From contig JANCRA010000010.1 in the NCBI GenBank assembly GCA_024362935.1, positions 2,180,001-2,244,000 of the forward strand: a stretch of DNA of 64,000 nucleotides. The letters are read 5' to 3'. The DNA comes from Setophaga petechia. Taxonomy: Eukaryota > Chordata > Aves > Passeriformes > Parulidae. The position numbers were made by a program, and so were the translations under genes. Positions 14,216-27,450 of this stretch are shown piece by piece; positions within the stretch are counted from its first letter, which is position 1; each line of letters opens with the position of its first letter. The notes under the pieces are model-generated. The model searched no databases. It worked only from the letters and a program-made list of their open reading frames with translations, and was not told the origin of the DNA.

Positions 14216-16620
14216 GCCCGCCTTGCTGGGCACTGCGGGACCCTGGTGCCCTGCGGGGGCATCACCCTCGCAGCCCCTGCCCTCCCCACGGGGGCCCAAG
14301 GAGGGCAGTCAGGCACAGTCACCTCTCTCCCGCTCCTTCCTCACGGCACTTAATATTCAGGAAATCCACAAAGTGCAACGAAGAGAGTGGAAAACGTGAC
14401 ATCACGGGCTAATTGGGAAGGAGCGTTAGGGCTGAGGGAATAACTCAGCCCTGAGTAATAGGTTGTGTTTAATGGCTGGGTAAAGCTTCATCAGCGGCCA
14501 TTTAACACGTAGCCCCCTAAAAATGATTTTCTGCGAACACCTGGCTTTGTCAGAAAGTCAGACTATGGAATTATCTTTGAGAGTCACGTTCAGAGGATGC
14601 AGTTTGACTTGAGTGAGGGCTGCAGCCCCTTTATTTCCCTGCCCCTCGAGGTCCATCATCCATCCTCCTCCCTCCTACACACACCCCAGCAGGTCTTCAC
14701 AAACTGGGTGTTCTCCGTTTCTGTCCAAGCATAAGGAAACCATCTCTGAAACCACTGTAGTCTGAATCTATTTCATTTATCTCCATTAGATGAGCCAGCA
14801 GAATCAGCAGCTGCCTAAATGTGCCACCTCTGTCCCCACGGCTGCCATCAGGTACCACACACCTGAGTGCCACACATGTACCCAGGTGTGACACTTGCCC
14901 AAATCCTTTTATTGTGCAGGGCCCCAAACCAGCACAAAGAGTAGGGCACACTCTGTGAAAGACCCCTTCTCTCTCTTGCTTTTTCAACATAGAGGATTTA
15001 AAATTCTCATTCATTTATTTTTACTTTTAGTTAGTTCATGGACAAGGGATGCAATGCTTGGAAATACAAACCAGCAAGCTGCCACACACGTGATTAGATT
15101 TCAGGTCAGGCAGCATTTTTGGGACAGCCTCTTCTGTGTGAACCGATTCAGGGCCATGAACAGATCTGCAGGTTCAAAGCTCCTTCCCCATCCCAGCCAA
15201 AAGGGTGGTGGCTGTCCCTAAAACCAGGGTCCGGTAAGAGATGAGTGCAGTGGCACCACCCGTGGTGACAGCTGTACCTCTGTCCTTCTCTGCCCAGGCC
15301 TGCTGTGGACAAGTGGTGCCATGGCCTGTGGTCAGTGCCCAGCACCAAGGCCCAGCCCACACCAAACCTGACCTGGCCACCACAGGAGCGATGGCCAAGA
15401 GCTCTGCAGGTGACACTGCCAGTGACACATTCTGAAAATGATGGGACACACACAAAGGAGCAAGTTAAACACCAGTGCAGTGGTTCAGTAAATAACCATA
15501 CTTCACCTGAAACAAACTTCGTCTGGCTGCACCATTCATTTCTAGGTGATAAAGGAGTTTCAGGCAGAAAACAATGATTTGTCCTTATCACTCCTGTGTG
15601 AGCTGAAATCCAACCCAGCCCTGCATCTGTGTAGAAACCAGGGATGCTTTGCTAACACCCTGTGAGCCTCGTGCTGTAAACACCCTCTGTGTGCTGAGGC
15701 TGTTCCCTGTGCACGTGGGTGACTGCAGCGGGACTGTTTATGGTTCATAAAATTAACTTAATGACTACATCTGTGCAGAGCTGGGGCCTTCGGTTTTTAA
15801 AAGGGAAGAAACAGAATAAAATCCTTACACTCTTCAGTTTTATGGTTTGCCTCCAGTCACTTCTGGTTCCCAGTTCTCAAGTGCTACATCAGATCTGGAT
15901 GATTTGGGTTTATAGATCAGCAGGGAGATGTTTAAATCATTAAACACAATAATGGCTAATTGAAAGACTTTATTTAAAAAATAACAAGATGTTTTATACA
16001 TATTAAAATCATATCAAAGCTAGCTTCCCTGTCCCTCATAAGCACCACTACCGTGGGTAAACTTCCCTAAGTTAGAGAGCTCATAACATCAAATAGCTCT
16101 CACTGAAGGCCAAACAATACAAAACAATTCAGTGATGAAGGGCTCTTCCAAACCATTCCTTTCAGTGATTCTGCCATCTCCAGTAGGTCTTTTATTTTCC
16201 TTTCACACATAGACAGGGACCCTCACAAGCATTTAAGGCCCCTGACCCTGCAGCAGGGATTTTAAATTCTAAGGGAGAGACCGTTGCTGACACTGAAGCC
16301 ACCAGAAGGAGATCTGCCATCCACTTGAGGCGAGATGAGACCTGAGCTTCACATTGCTTACACTGCAATTCCTACATCTGATATGGCAAATTTCTATTTA
16401 CTGTGCTCAGAACTACATTTCAAACCCATATATGGCCACAACTGATTAAGAAGTTTAAACAATTTCCCTTTCTGTACATATATTATGACACTTGCAAATT
16501 TTTGGACTCTAACACGACATTCCGAGACCCACTGATAGCGATCTGCTGAGCTCCAGATGGAGCCATTTACCACGGCCTGCTCATCCTGCTGGGCTTGGAG
16601 CCTCTTCCCCAGCTCCTCTC
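14216..16620. other. No gene seen
   Basis: Mixed-composition intergenic sequence. I found no exon-like frame with splice sites, no RNA gene and no clear repeat. Confidence 0.5.
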
Positions 16621-16635
16621 ATGGGCTGGGGTGAT

Positions 16636-17550
16636 CCTGCATCCTACATCCCACACCCCTCTCTGCACCCTCATCCTGCACCCCATCCTGCATCCTCAAT
16701 CCCACAGCCCTGTGCTGCACCCCTATCCCACAACCCCATCCCACCTCCCATCCCACACCCTGCATCCCACATCCCCGCCCTGCACCCTATCCTGTGCCCT
16801 GTATCCTGCCCCCCATCCCCCTCTTCTGCAGTCTTTATCCCCCATTCCCACACCCCCATTCCCATATCCCAGTTCCCACACCCCTATCCCATATCCCCAT
16901 TCCCATCTCCTGTATCTCCCATTCTCTCCCCCGTGTCCCGGAGGCTGTATCCCATAGCCCTCATTTCCATGGCCCATATTCTGTATCCACTATTCCCACA
17001 CCCTGTGTCCCCCATCCCGTATCCTCCATCCCATATCCCCTATCTGGTATTCGCCATTCCCCGTTCCCGTGTCCCTATTCCCTGTTCCGTGTCCCCATTC
17101 CCGGGTCCCCCACTCCCTGTCCCGTGTCCCGTGCTCCTATTCCCACGTCCCCATTCCCGTGTCCCCACGCCCCATTCCCTGTCCCGTGTCCCCATTCCCT
17201 GTCTCGTGTCCCCATTCCCGTGTCCCCATTCCCGTGTCCCCATGCCCCATGCCCTGTCCCGTGTCCCCATTCCCTGTCCCGTGTTCCCATTCCCTGTCCC
17301 GTGTCCCCATTCCCGTGTCCCCATTCCCGTGTCCTCGTGCCCCATTCCGTGTCCCCGTGCCCCATTCCCTGTCCCGTGTCCACATTCCCGTGTCCCCAGG
17401 CCCCATGCCCTGTCCCGTGTCTCCATTCCCTGTCCCGTGTCCCCATTCCCGTGTTCCCATGTCCTGTCCCGTGTCCCCATGTCCTGTCCCGTGTCCCCAT
17501 TCCCTGTCCCGTGTCCCCATTCCCGTGTCCCCTTTCCCTGCCCCGTGTCC
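16636..17550. repeat. Pyrimidine-rich minisatellite, about 900 bp
   Basis: From 16,636 the plus strand is built from degenerate CATCCCACACCC and TATCCCATTCCC words. From about 17,047 it becomes a cleaner 15-24-bp repeat close to CCCATTCCCGTGTCC, alternating with CCTGTCCCGTGTC. The 300-plus-residue Pro/Ser/Val/His frames on plus and the Gly/Thr/Asp/Arg frames on minus come from the repeat. Confidence 0.92.
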
Positions 17551-17557
17551 TGCGGCG

Positions 17558-17575
17558 CCAGCGCCCCCTGGCGGC
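17558..17575 (-). promoter_or_regulatory. CTCF-like site
   Basis: The minus strand reads GCCGCCAGGGGGCGCTGG, an excellent match to the vertebrate CTCF core (CCAnnAGGGGGCGC type). It sits at the end of the pyrimidine minisatellite, in the BARX1-PTPDC1 interval. Occupancy is not shown by sequence alone. Confidence 0.6.
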
Positions 17576-17599
17576 GGCGGGACAGAGCGCAGGTGGCCC

Positions 17600-19755
17600 C
17601 GGCTGTCCCCAGGTGTCCCCAGGTGGCCCCGGCTGTCCCCGAGTGTCGCAGGACCGGGCTCTGAGGGGTCCCCGCTGCCGGTGCTGTGGGGTCAGGGTGC
17701 CTGGGGCGTCCCTGTTCCCAGTGTCTCGGCTCAGGGTGTGTTGGGGGGTCCCCGCTCCCAGAGCCGTGTCCCAGCCGCCAGGGGTTGGTGGAAGCGCAGG
17801 CAGAGGGGGTGGGAGGGCACCCGTTCAGGGTTTCCGTGTCAGATGCGAGCTGAGAGCAGCTCCCCGGCTTGCCCTGAAGGCATCCACAGAACGGATCTGC
17901 AGAATAAGAAGAACGTGAGTGCAAGAGGGAATATTGAGGAGGGGCACTGCCAGCAGGCCTTGCCTCTCTCCCCAGTCCTTGGGCTGCTGCGGCTACTGTG
18001 CTGAGCCCATGCCGAGTTCCTTGGGACAGGAGGGGTCTGGAGCTCCTGGAGCCAGTTCCATGGACGCTGTGGAGGGGACTGGAGGTTTGGAACCCAACTA
18101 GCAGCACCAGGACACCTGTACAGCCAACAGCTCCCCTCTCTATGACCAGGGACAGGACCTGAGGAGCAGCTGGAGCTGTGGAAGGTAGGGCTGGGCTTGG
18201 GTGTCAGGAAAAGGTGCTGGGGCACTGAATAGGCTCCCCAGGGAACAGGCACGGCCCAGTGACTCCAAAGGCTCTCCCACCTCATCCTGTGACAGAGCGT
18301 GGCCTTCCAGAACATGCTTAGAGCTGCAAGTAAAGAGCAGGGACATACAAAGCCCTCCTTTAACAAGGTTAAGACAATGTCTTTTAAAGATTTCTTGTCT
18401 GCTCCCCTGCTGTAGAAGAGCAGCAGCTCAGCTGTGACAGGGAGGTCCCTTTCAGCACCTGGCAGCCACAGACCCCTGAAGGAACACCAACAGCACCAAC
18501 AGCTGCTTCCAGAGAGCTCCTGAGCACAAACCCAAAACCAGAGTGATCAAGAACTTTTGGGATCTTTTAAACCACGTCCAAATTTCCCCGTTCTCCCTTC
18601 AGCACTCCTGCTACCCGTGCTCTGTTGAGGGACAAGCACAGACGCAGGAGTGGAAACTCAGGATTGGCTTCCCTCGCTGGAGGACTCCTGAGAGACTGGC
18701 TCCGAGTCTTCATGAGAGCAATCCTCTAACAACTCATGGAAGAGCCTTGGAGTTTGACATTTTTATAAACATCGACCTTTTTATCTTCAGTGTTTGTTGT
18801 TTGAGGAAATCCCTTCTAGTTCTTACGCATGTATAACATCTAAAACAATTGAATTAATACCATATGAGGGTAGAGGGGTGAAAAATCACATCCATAGCCA
18901 AAATAGTTTAGCAAAATGGTACAGCTGAGGTTTAAGGCTGCCTGTGGTGACTTTGTATTTTGTTTAAACATTGTTTAAACATTGGTGTTAATACTTCATA
19001 TAGATATGTGCAGCGCAGATTACAACAGTATGTGCTGTGTGCTGTATAATTTATGAACAATTAAACTTAATTCCTATGTTTTGAGGTTGTGAATTATAAC
19101 TAAACAGAATCTAAACTGCCAGCAAATGAAGTTTTTTTAAGATTGTTTTTTCTGGATTAAGCTGTTTTGTGGGGCTGGGGCAGACAGACCCAAAGCCAAA
19201 TACTTGCACACTCAACCTCAGCACGCAGAGAGCTCAGGCTTTATAAATTTAACTATCTTTTATATTCTGCTCATGTATAAGCTCTACTGGGGGACTTCCA
19301 AAATACAGCTTATCTAGCTAGACTTGTGCTGTGCTGGGAGGAGGCAACTGAGGAAGGCAGTGAGGAAACTCTTCTGCTCCCTCTGAACTCGGGGATGCTG
19401 GAAGAAGGGAGAATGGCTGTCTGACATCATGTCAGTCTGTAAAATCTCCAGGAAGCACAACAGTGCTGACTACGAGTCTGAGCTGCCCTCAAAAAACAGA
19501 GCTGAAGCTTCTTGACTTTCTATCTTTCTCAGTGACACCAATGTCTTTGTGGGCAGTGTGGGACTCCAGGCAGTCCTGGGCTGGTGCTTCCCTGGCTCTG
19601 CAGCCCACGCTGCTTCCACAGGTGAGCACAGCCCCTGCTGCAGCTGAGCTGCAAAGCCCCTTGGCTGTGCCCCTGTGGCACTGCAGAGTGAGAGCCAGCC
19701 CCAGCAGAGGCAGCAGGAGGAGTAGAAGGGTGGTGGCTGTGCAAGGAATTAGGGG
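17600..19755. other. No supported gene
   Basis: GC-rich to about 18.1 kb, then AT-richer. One exon-like donor is seen near 17,912 (AAGAAGAAC before gtgagt), but no partner exon could be supported. Confidence 0.45.
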
Positions 19756-19759
19756 AGGG

Positions 19760-20106
19760 AAAAACCACAGAACCATTAAAGATGGAAAAATATCATTGAG
19801 ACCAACGGTTCACCCAGTGCTGCCACTAAACCCCATCCCCACATCTACACATTCTGTCCAACACTTCCACCCTGGGCAGGCTGTTCCAAAGCCTGACCTC
19901 CCTTTCAGTGAAGAAACTGTTTATAATACCCAACCTAAACCTCACCTAGTGCAACCTGAGGGCGCTTTGCCTTGTCCTGTCACTTGTTACCTGGGAAAAG
20001 AGGCTGACAGCCACCTGAGCACAACCTCCTTTCAGGCAGTAACAGAATGTGATGAGGGCCCCCAGAGCCTCCTTTTCTTCCACTAAACAACCCCAGTTCC
20101 CTGGGG
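19760..20106 (-). mobile_element. CR1 LINE 3' fragment
   Basis: Matches the CR1 subfamily with AAAACCACAGAACCATTAAAG, then CACATCTACACATTCTGTCCA, CAGGCTGTTCCAAAGCCTGAC, TTTCAGTGAAGAAACTGTTT, CTTGTCCTGTCACTTGTTAC and AAACAACCCCAGTTCCCT. About 350 bases of the 3' part, antisense to the plus strand. Confidence 0.9.
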
Positions 20107-22617
20107 TGCAAGAGTGAGTGGTGTTTCTCCCTCCCAGGGCCAGAGTTCACACTGGAGCCTTGAAGCCAACAGTTTTAGAATCCACATAAAGAGTGAACCT
20201 GGAAATCCTGAGGAGCAAACAGGTGAGACCACTGCCCTCAGGGGAGTTGGCCAGGGCATGGACACCTCCTCCAGCTGTAGCCATCCACCATCCTTCCCTA
20301 GAGTTCACTCCTCCATCCTCAGGGCTCTGAGAAACCAGCAAGCTGTGCCCAAATCCTGTATTCCTCATGGACACCCAGCGTTGGGGCTCTATCCAGCAGC
20401 TGAATCACCAGAAGGGCTTTTGCAAATTACACTTTTCAATAACTTCTATTTCACTCTGACACATTTTGCTGTTTGCAAGGTTTACTTGAGAGATGAAACA
20501 CAAGTTAATGACACGGAGTGACATGTCAGGAGAATGGGTGGATTCGCCCTCCCCTCCAGCTGGGCTGCGGTGGCCTGGCAGCAGCAGGCACATCCTGCGG
20601 GAAGGAGGCAGGATATGGCAGGAAGGCACATCTGAGCCATCAGCCTGACACTTCTTTATTGCAGTGTATTTATTTTTTATCATGTGCTTTGACAGGAGTC
20701 TCCTAAAGTGTTATGCTCCTTCTGTAAGGTCAAAGTCTTGTGACCTTCCGTGATTTTAGAGAGAAGGAACATAATTTTCGAGGGCATGTTTATTATTTCT
20801 GTAAACAGTCTGTTTTTCATGCCAAGTGAACAGTTTTTCTGTATGTACTTAGATGACAGCTCAATTTTACTGGCTCACTTTCCTGACCAAGTCTTGCCTG
20901 CCAAATGTTTTTGATCATGTTCTGGCAAACAAACCAATATTAATAGTTGAGCTGAGCAAATAATTGCCAGAAAACTGCTGATTTCTTTTAAATCTCTTTA
21001 TTGCTTCCATAATATCTCTGAATCAAATGCAGTTTCCTCAAGTGCAATTACAATTTTAAAGCACTGTATTTTTTTATTAAAAACAAAATCACTCTCTGAA
21101 GTCACTTCCAGAACAGTTGGTTGTGACTAAGTGGGTCCTTCACATTGTGTTGCTCATGTCCCCAAGTGTCCACATTGCTCCAACACGACTGACAGGCTCC
21201 TCAGTTCACCCTCTGGACAGACAGTTTCCACATCTGTTTTTACTGGCACAGATTTCCATGGATGGTAGACGAGCCCACAGCCCAAACAAATCTGCTTTAA
21301 AATTGGAACACTCCACTTTTGCAATATATATCTTCAACCATTGTAGGCTTTTAAAATGAAAAATATTTAAGTATTCATTTTAGAAAGCCAAACAGTTACA
21401 CCCAGGTGAATGACAAAGTAGGTTTCTGAAATAAACACAGTAGGTTACAGCTTTGTCTCCTGCCATGTTGGTGTATTAACATCCTTCTGCAAGGAGGACA
21501 CACACCATGCACGGGGGGAGGGTCACAAAATTCCTCAATTCCCTCATTTGAGAAAGAATTCACTCTAGTCAAAGCTGCAGACTTCCAAATTTCTTCATTG
21601 TTATTTTGAAGTACAGCCACTTGAAGCTGAAAACACTCAGATCTTTTCCCATTACTTTACCTGTGATGTTGTAAAACATGGGACTATGGAAACATCTACC
21701 CTTTTGTGATAACTAACTCTGCTAGAACAACTTCTCACTTGTCTTAGTAAACTGTCAGAGCTGTAAAGGTCAAAGCACAGCTTTAAGGTCTTGAAGTTAA
21801 CAACTGTGAATCAAAGATAGACCAAAAAGGCGAGTAAAAGGAAACTCAATACAAAAGCCCATATAAAAGGCCAAGGGAAAAAAAAAAAAGTAGTCAGAAC
21901 AAGAAAATTCTACAGAATCAGGAGAAGACTGGTAACTTGGCAGAGACATGTTTGCATATTTTTAGGAGAAACAGGAACCAAATCCACACAAAGCCAAATG
22001 AAAGGATATGAAAAGGTCACTACAGAAAGCAGGACTGCACCTGATGGACCTGTCCTGCTCTGACACCACAGCCAGTGGGCAGAGAGGGTTTCCATCCTCA
22101 CACTGCTGTGTGCCAAAGGACAGGAGCTGTCACCAGCATCCTGCCCAGGCTAAATCCCTCAGAAAACCTGTGGCAGCAGGGATAGTTCATTGTTCCCAGG
22201 AAAGGTGAGAGTTCCAGCACATTACTCAGGATATAGAAGATCCACTGGTTGCAGTGACCCTGCGCACAAACCTGCTTTCACTTGGGATCCTCTCCACACT
22301 CACCACAGCACTGTCACATCCCACCGAGGACGTGTCCAGCCCCAGGAGCAGCCTCTCCAGCTATTTTCTCCTGCTGCTGGCATTGTTTCCTTACATCTGC
22401 TGAGTATCCCTTGGAGTCTTTTGTTGTCTTCCCACCACACTGATGCTCATAGCAAACAAGAGAGACATTGTACAACACACGATGTGCCTGCATAAACAGT
22501 GTAAATGAAAGGCTCCCAGAGAAAACCTGAATCATCTCTGTAAAGGCTGTGTTTATGCTAGAAAAGAACACTGCTATCCCCTGGGATACAAAGAAACAAA
22601 AAGTGGAATAAAGTGTT
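20107..22617. other. No gene seen
   Basis: Intergenic, moderately AT-rich, without repeats or exon-like frames that I can support. Confidence 0.5.
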
Positions 22618-22957
22618 CAAATCACAGAATTATGGAACCACAGAATGGTTTGGGTTGGAAGGGACATTTAAAGCCCATCCACTTCCACCCCTGCCATGGG
22701 CAGGGACATCTTCCACTATCCTAGGTGGGTCCAAGGCCTCTCTAACCTGGTCTTGGGCACTTCCAGGGATCCAGTGGCAGCCACAGCTGCTCTGGGCACC
22801 CTGTGCCAGGGCCTGCCCATCCTCACAGGAAAGAATTCCTTATTTATATCTGGCCTAAATCTGCCTCTGACAGTTTAAAGCCTGTAACCCCTGTCCTGTC
22901 ACTATCTGCCCAGATAAAAAGTCCCTCTCTCCCTTAAAGCACTGGAAGGCTGCAAAA
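22618..22957 (-). mobile_element. CR1 LINE 3' fragment
   Basis: The classic CR1 word GAATGGTTTGGGTTGGAAGG is present, followed by CCACCCCTGCCATGGGCAGG and the later block CTGTAACCCCTGTCCTGTCA. About 340 bases, minus-strand orientation, untranslated end only. Confidence 0.92.
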
Positions 22958-25140
22958 CCTGGTGCTCATGCAAGGGAAGAAAGGACTGTGAGCAACTGGA
23001 TGAAAAAATGAAGGCAAAAGGTTAAAGGTCTCATAGCCCACTTTATGGATTATCCCCATACAGTTATTCTTCAGTTACCTGCTTGGCTGGAATTGGGGAA
23101 TGCTCAGAAAAGCTGGCTCCAAAGCACACTGTGTGCTGGAATAACATCACAGGGCAGAACAGTGCCACGCCGAACCCGTGGGATTTCCAAGGGACCCAGG
23201 AGCTGCTGAGAGGAAGCTCAAGAACCTCGCAGATGAAACCCAGCCTGCCCCTCGGCCCCCAGCAATCCCAGGAACACAGAAACAGGGCAGAACCTGGTAG
23301 GCAGTGTTCCAGAGCTGGGAGAGGAGCTGTGCACCCTGGTCCTTTGCCACACGGTGGCACGGGCTGATGTGAAATGAGCTCCAGCCAGCCAGGAAAGGTC
23401 TGGGCAGAGCTCAGTTTCCCTGGAGCTGTTCTTTCAGTGCCAGGCTCCAGCTCGGCCCTGCAGCATCAGAGAGGCTCATGGTGCTCCCAGGATCATCGCC
23501 TGATCCCAAGTCACACCTCTGGGAAAGCAAGAAGTCTCCCTTTCCCCTTTGTACCCCTGGAGTTTTTCCTGCCAAGGAAAGCTCCTTTTCCTGTCTGTAT
23601 CTGGGAGCTTGCCCCTCATGGTCAGCCAGCCTCACCGAGTTTTCTGCTGGTTCTGATTCAGTCTCTGGAGTAAAAAACCCATATAATTCAAAATACAACA
23701 TTTCTGAGCATTCCAGGAGCAGAGATTTCTCTGTGCCATGGTCCTGAGGGGTTGTCCCTGCTCAGCTTGTGACAGAAGCAGCCTTTCCCCCTCTGCAGCA
23801 CTGCACAAACACAAGTGTGCAGCTGCACCACGAGCCCAACCAAGGACACGCTGTGGTGAAAACCTCAACTTTTTCCTTATTTCAGACAACAAAGAGCAAA
23901 GCAAGCATTTATTTTCATGCCTTTGTGGTTGCATCTTTAAAACAAAACAAAGAGACCTTTGTGCTTTCTTCTATGAATTTTACAAATTCTTTGTGAAGCG
24001 TGCAAAAGATTGTTTATTCATGTAATTATGTAATGATCAACACAAATTTTGGGAACAGATCACATGGCGTGATCACAGCCGTGCTCAGCCTTCCAAGCCC
24101 AAGCCAGCCAAACCCTAAACACATGAGAATGATAATTGATGGCAAAGGCACAACACTCACTCTGTGGGACCAAACACTTAATGTGTGCCCTGCAGTTCAT
24201 TTAATAAAAGAAACTTGTTAATTTTAGTAACACTTTCTCATAGGCAGACACAGAGAAACCCTATTTAAATCTTTTAGAGGAAGACAGAAGGAAGAGTCAC
24301 ACTAACTTTTTTACTTTTTTAGCTTATAAATCAATATTATTGTAGGAATACGTTATGCTGCCAAAAAGACATATTTAAGACACTTCAGCACTGATGGGAC
24401 TGACATATTTTAAGAAAAAAGCCCTATGTCTCCTTGCTGACAACTCCTTCAGCTTAGCAGAAAGGAGTGACAGAATTCTTTTCAGCATTTCTACAAAGTT
24501 CCCAAACCTCTTTTTACCTTAAAAAAAGTCAATTAAAAGTATGCAAACCCTGCTAGTGTTTAAATAATTGATATACTAGGGACACTTATTCTAGGTGCTA
24601 ATGTACTAATGTGGCTAACGAGACAGACAGAGAACAGCACCTAAAGTCTGTGAGTACCTTGAAAACCACAATGTAGAGTTCCCAAGGGTGGCAGCAGGCA
24701 CTCAATCCAAGAACACCCTGCTGACCCTCGGACAGATGTTCCAGCCCAGCTCACTGACGTGTGCAGAGGTTTATGGCTCTCGCTCCTTCTTTAATCAGTG
24801 ACTGTATATTCAACTCCAGTATTAAAATAAACCATTACAAACCTATTCTGTTCTGTGTCCAAGACCTAAATGCCTGTCATGCCTACCAAAAATCTTCGGC
24901 CAAGCCTCTCAAGGCCCTGACCTATGTCTGTGTGGCATCTCCTCGATAAAATCCTTGATGATATGTGGATGGGGCAGGGGGATGAAGCTGAAACCTTCGG
25001 AGTGTCAGTGCGACCATACCTCCACCTGTAAGCACCATTCACCTGGCAAACACGGTCATCTGAACATTTTCAGTTAAGTTTCCGACCTTTTACCACTAAA
25101 ACCCAATGGCTCATGATTAAACATTAAACCGCGTCAGTAA
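22958..25140. other. No gene seen
   Basis: Intergenic sequence with no supported gene, repeat array or RNA. Confidence 0.5.
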
Positions 25141-25159
25141 AACAGCGTGAAATATTCAC

Positions 25160-25830
25160 ATCCACCCACACCCACCTGCCCCAGACCCTCACCGGTCGCT
25201 CGTTTTTCCCGATCTAGCTCCCGCCTTCCCCGAATCCGCTCCCACTCCTCTCCCGCACCCCTCGGGCTTCCCCTGCTCCCGCCTTCCCCGATCCCGCATG
25301 CGCGTTCCCCCCATCCCGCCTTTCCCGATCCCGCTCCTCCCCGACCCCGCCTTTCCGGCTCCCGCTGCTCCTCGATCCAGCTATTCCCGATCCTGCTGTT
25401 TCCCAATCACGACCCCGCTGTTCCCGACACTGCTATTCCCGATCCCTACACTGCTGTTCCCGACACTGCTATTCCCGATCCCGACACTGCTGTTCCCGAC
25501 ACTGCTATTCCCGATCCCGACACTGCTATTCCCGATCCCGATCCCGCCATTCCCGCTCCTGCCCCCCTGTCCCCGGTCCCTCCCTGCGCATGCCCACGTC
25601 GCGGGGCGGTGCTGGCGGAGCGGCGCGAGCGGCCCTGCAGGTGAGGTGGGTCCGTGCCCCCGCCCCGCCCCGCTCGCGCCCCTCACAGCGCCGCGCACCT
25701 TCCTCACAGCACCCGTAGCCCCTCACAGCGCCCCGCACCTTCCTCACAGCGCCCGCGCCCCTCACAGCGCCGCGCACCTTCCTCGCAGCACCCGGGGCCT
25801 CTCACAGCGCCCGCGCCCCTCGCAGCGCCC
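25160..25830. promoter_or_regulatory. CpG-rich promoter-like block
   Basis: A GC/CpG-rich island in AT-richer surroundings. It has NRF1-like words (CCGCATGCGCG near 25,295; CTGCGCATGCCC near 25,586). A short frame starts at ATG 25,590 (MPTSRGGAGGAARAALQ) and runs straight into a strong donor, CTGCAG/gtgaggtggg, at 25,640. This is the layout of a first exon. It could be a distal 5' exon of PTPDC1, whose exon at 36,204 has an acceptor in front of its ATG, or an unannotated transcript. The island also contains the two minisatellites below. Confidence 0.4.
25379..25558. repeat. Minisatellite, CCCGACACTGCTATTCCCGAT type
   Basis: Seven or so copies of a 15-38-bp composite unit built from TTCCCGACACTGCTATTCCCG and GATCCCGACACTGCTG. 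Confidence 0.88.
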
Positions 25831-25832
25831 AG
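25665..25832. repeat. Minisatellite, CCCCTCACAGCGCCGCGCACC type
   Basis: Five degenerate copies of a roughly 38-44-bp unit (CCCCTCACAGCGCC, GCGCACCTTCCTCACAGCAC). It lies just after the putative donor at 25,640. Confidence 0.85.
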
Positions 25833-26047
25833 CCCCGCCGGGCACCCCGGGCTGTGGGGCAGCCCTGCGCTCGCTGTTCGGCCTGGCCTCTCCGTTAAGA
25901 ACTGAGACCCCGCCGCGGCCCCGCATGGCTCTCTGGGCTCCTCCCGCTGTCCCCGGGCCGTGCCCGGCACCGGCTGTGGCCGAGAACGGCCCGTGGTCCC
26001 CCGGGCAATGTGCGGTGACACAGCCCCTCTGCCACCCGCTGTTGAAT

Positions 26048-26163
26048 AGTCACAGAACCGAAGCACAGCAGCCCAGGCTGGTCTGGGGTCCACTGGCCCG
26101 GGGTGCTCCAAGCCCCGTTCAACCTGGCCTTGAATACTTGCAGGGATAGGGCTGCCACCCCCT
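26048..26163 (-). mobile_element. Short CR1 fragment
   Basis: Degenerate CR1 words: AGTCACAGAACCGAAGCA, CAAGCCCCGTTCAACCTGGC and CTTGAATACTTGCAGGGAT. Orientation is minus strand. Confidence 0.75.
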
Positions 26164-26740
26164 GAATCACAACCTCAAAATGCTTTCAGTATAAGAAATG
26201 ATCTGTGTAGTTTTACTTTAGCAAAGACCCACAGCTGTCAGGGAGAGAGAGGTCCATGAAGGACAGCGGGCTAGTGCAATGGAAACTGATTTTCCCCTTC
26301 TCAGCAGTGTCTGCATGTTTAGTAGTGGTTGTACCTTACCTCTTCATCATCACTCAGTCACCCTGATAAGCGCAGCTCAGTCAGTTCCGCTTGAGGGACC
26401 TCAGTACATCGGTCACTCCACACACTCAACAGTACCTTTTAGATATAGCTATTACTGCTTTTGGCTACAGACTCACTACACTCTTCAGTGGAATAACAAA
26501 AAGATTAACGGTTACCTGATTTGTTAATAATCTAGGCTTCAGTGTTTTCTCTTTGCAAAGATCCCTTGCTTTTGCTTTTCTCATTGACTTGTTTTTGAGG
26601 GTCCTTCACACCACTGAGCAACACCCAGCTTCTCATGTGTGGAGGAATGAATCCCAATATCATGTGTACAAAATAAATGTGTTTGCTTGAAATACTTTTG
26701 TATTGCTTGAAAGCATTTTCAGGTTGTAACTCAGGTGGTG

Positions 26741-26897
26741 GCTGCCCCTGGATCCCTGGCAGTGGCGAAGGCCAGGTTGGACAGGGCTTGGAGCACCCTG
26801 GGACAGTGGAAGGTGTCCTTGCCACGGCAGAGGTGGCACTTGCACTGGATGGGCTTTAAGGTCCCTCCAGCCCAGACCATTCTGGGATTCTGTGATT
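26741..26897 (+). mobile_element. CR1 LINE 3' end, sense
   Basis: Reverse orientation to the other CR1 pieces: AAGGCCAGGTTGGACAGGGC, TTGGAGCACCCTGGGACAGT, TTTAAGGTCCCTCCAGCCCA, ending CATTCTGGGATTCTGTGAT. The last words match the short 3' terminal repeat typical of CR1. Confidence 0.9.
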
Positions 26898-27450
26898 TTT
26901 CCTTCTCGTGTTTCCATCAGTGGTTTATGTGAGACACAGGGAGTACCTGCATGTCTAAGGCAAGATGAAGTGAGAGAGGGAGACAGTCTGCAGGGCCAGC
27001 TGCTGTCAGGGTATCACCTCAGGTACAATGAGCAATGAGTCCTCTCTCGTGGTACACTTGCTTGGCTCGACACATAAACTGACCCGAAAAGCATTTCTTC
27101 CCCATGCTTCAGTAAATATTTCACTTCTTTGGAAATCCAATTATAGCACTTGGACACCATAATGACTATTTTATTTTGTGTAATGAACTGTCTTAGGAAC
27201 TGAGAAGTCTGACATGGAGAACATTGTTGTCTCATAAATCAGAGCTTTCCTTTTTCTAGCTAGGTCTAGTTTAAGTGGTTCTACACTATATTCCTAGGTG
27301 TGTAGTCACCTTTTGCATTGTAAGTCCATTGAATGAACACCTGATACAACTTTTCAGTTTTGGAACTGTCTTTTGAATTGAAGTTTTCATATTACACTTC
27401 TGCCTTTACCTAACATTTCACTACATTTTGTCCTTTACTGGCAATTTTAG

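Noticed and set aside
17826..17912. Exon-like segment ending in AAGAAGAAC/gtgagt
   Set aside because: Good donor, but no clear acceptor or partner exon; too weak to call.
16621..18107. Long frames on both strands (347, 374 and 355 codons)
   Set aside because: They are translations of the pyrimidine minisatellite, low in complexity and open in several frames at once.
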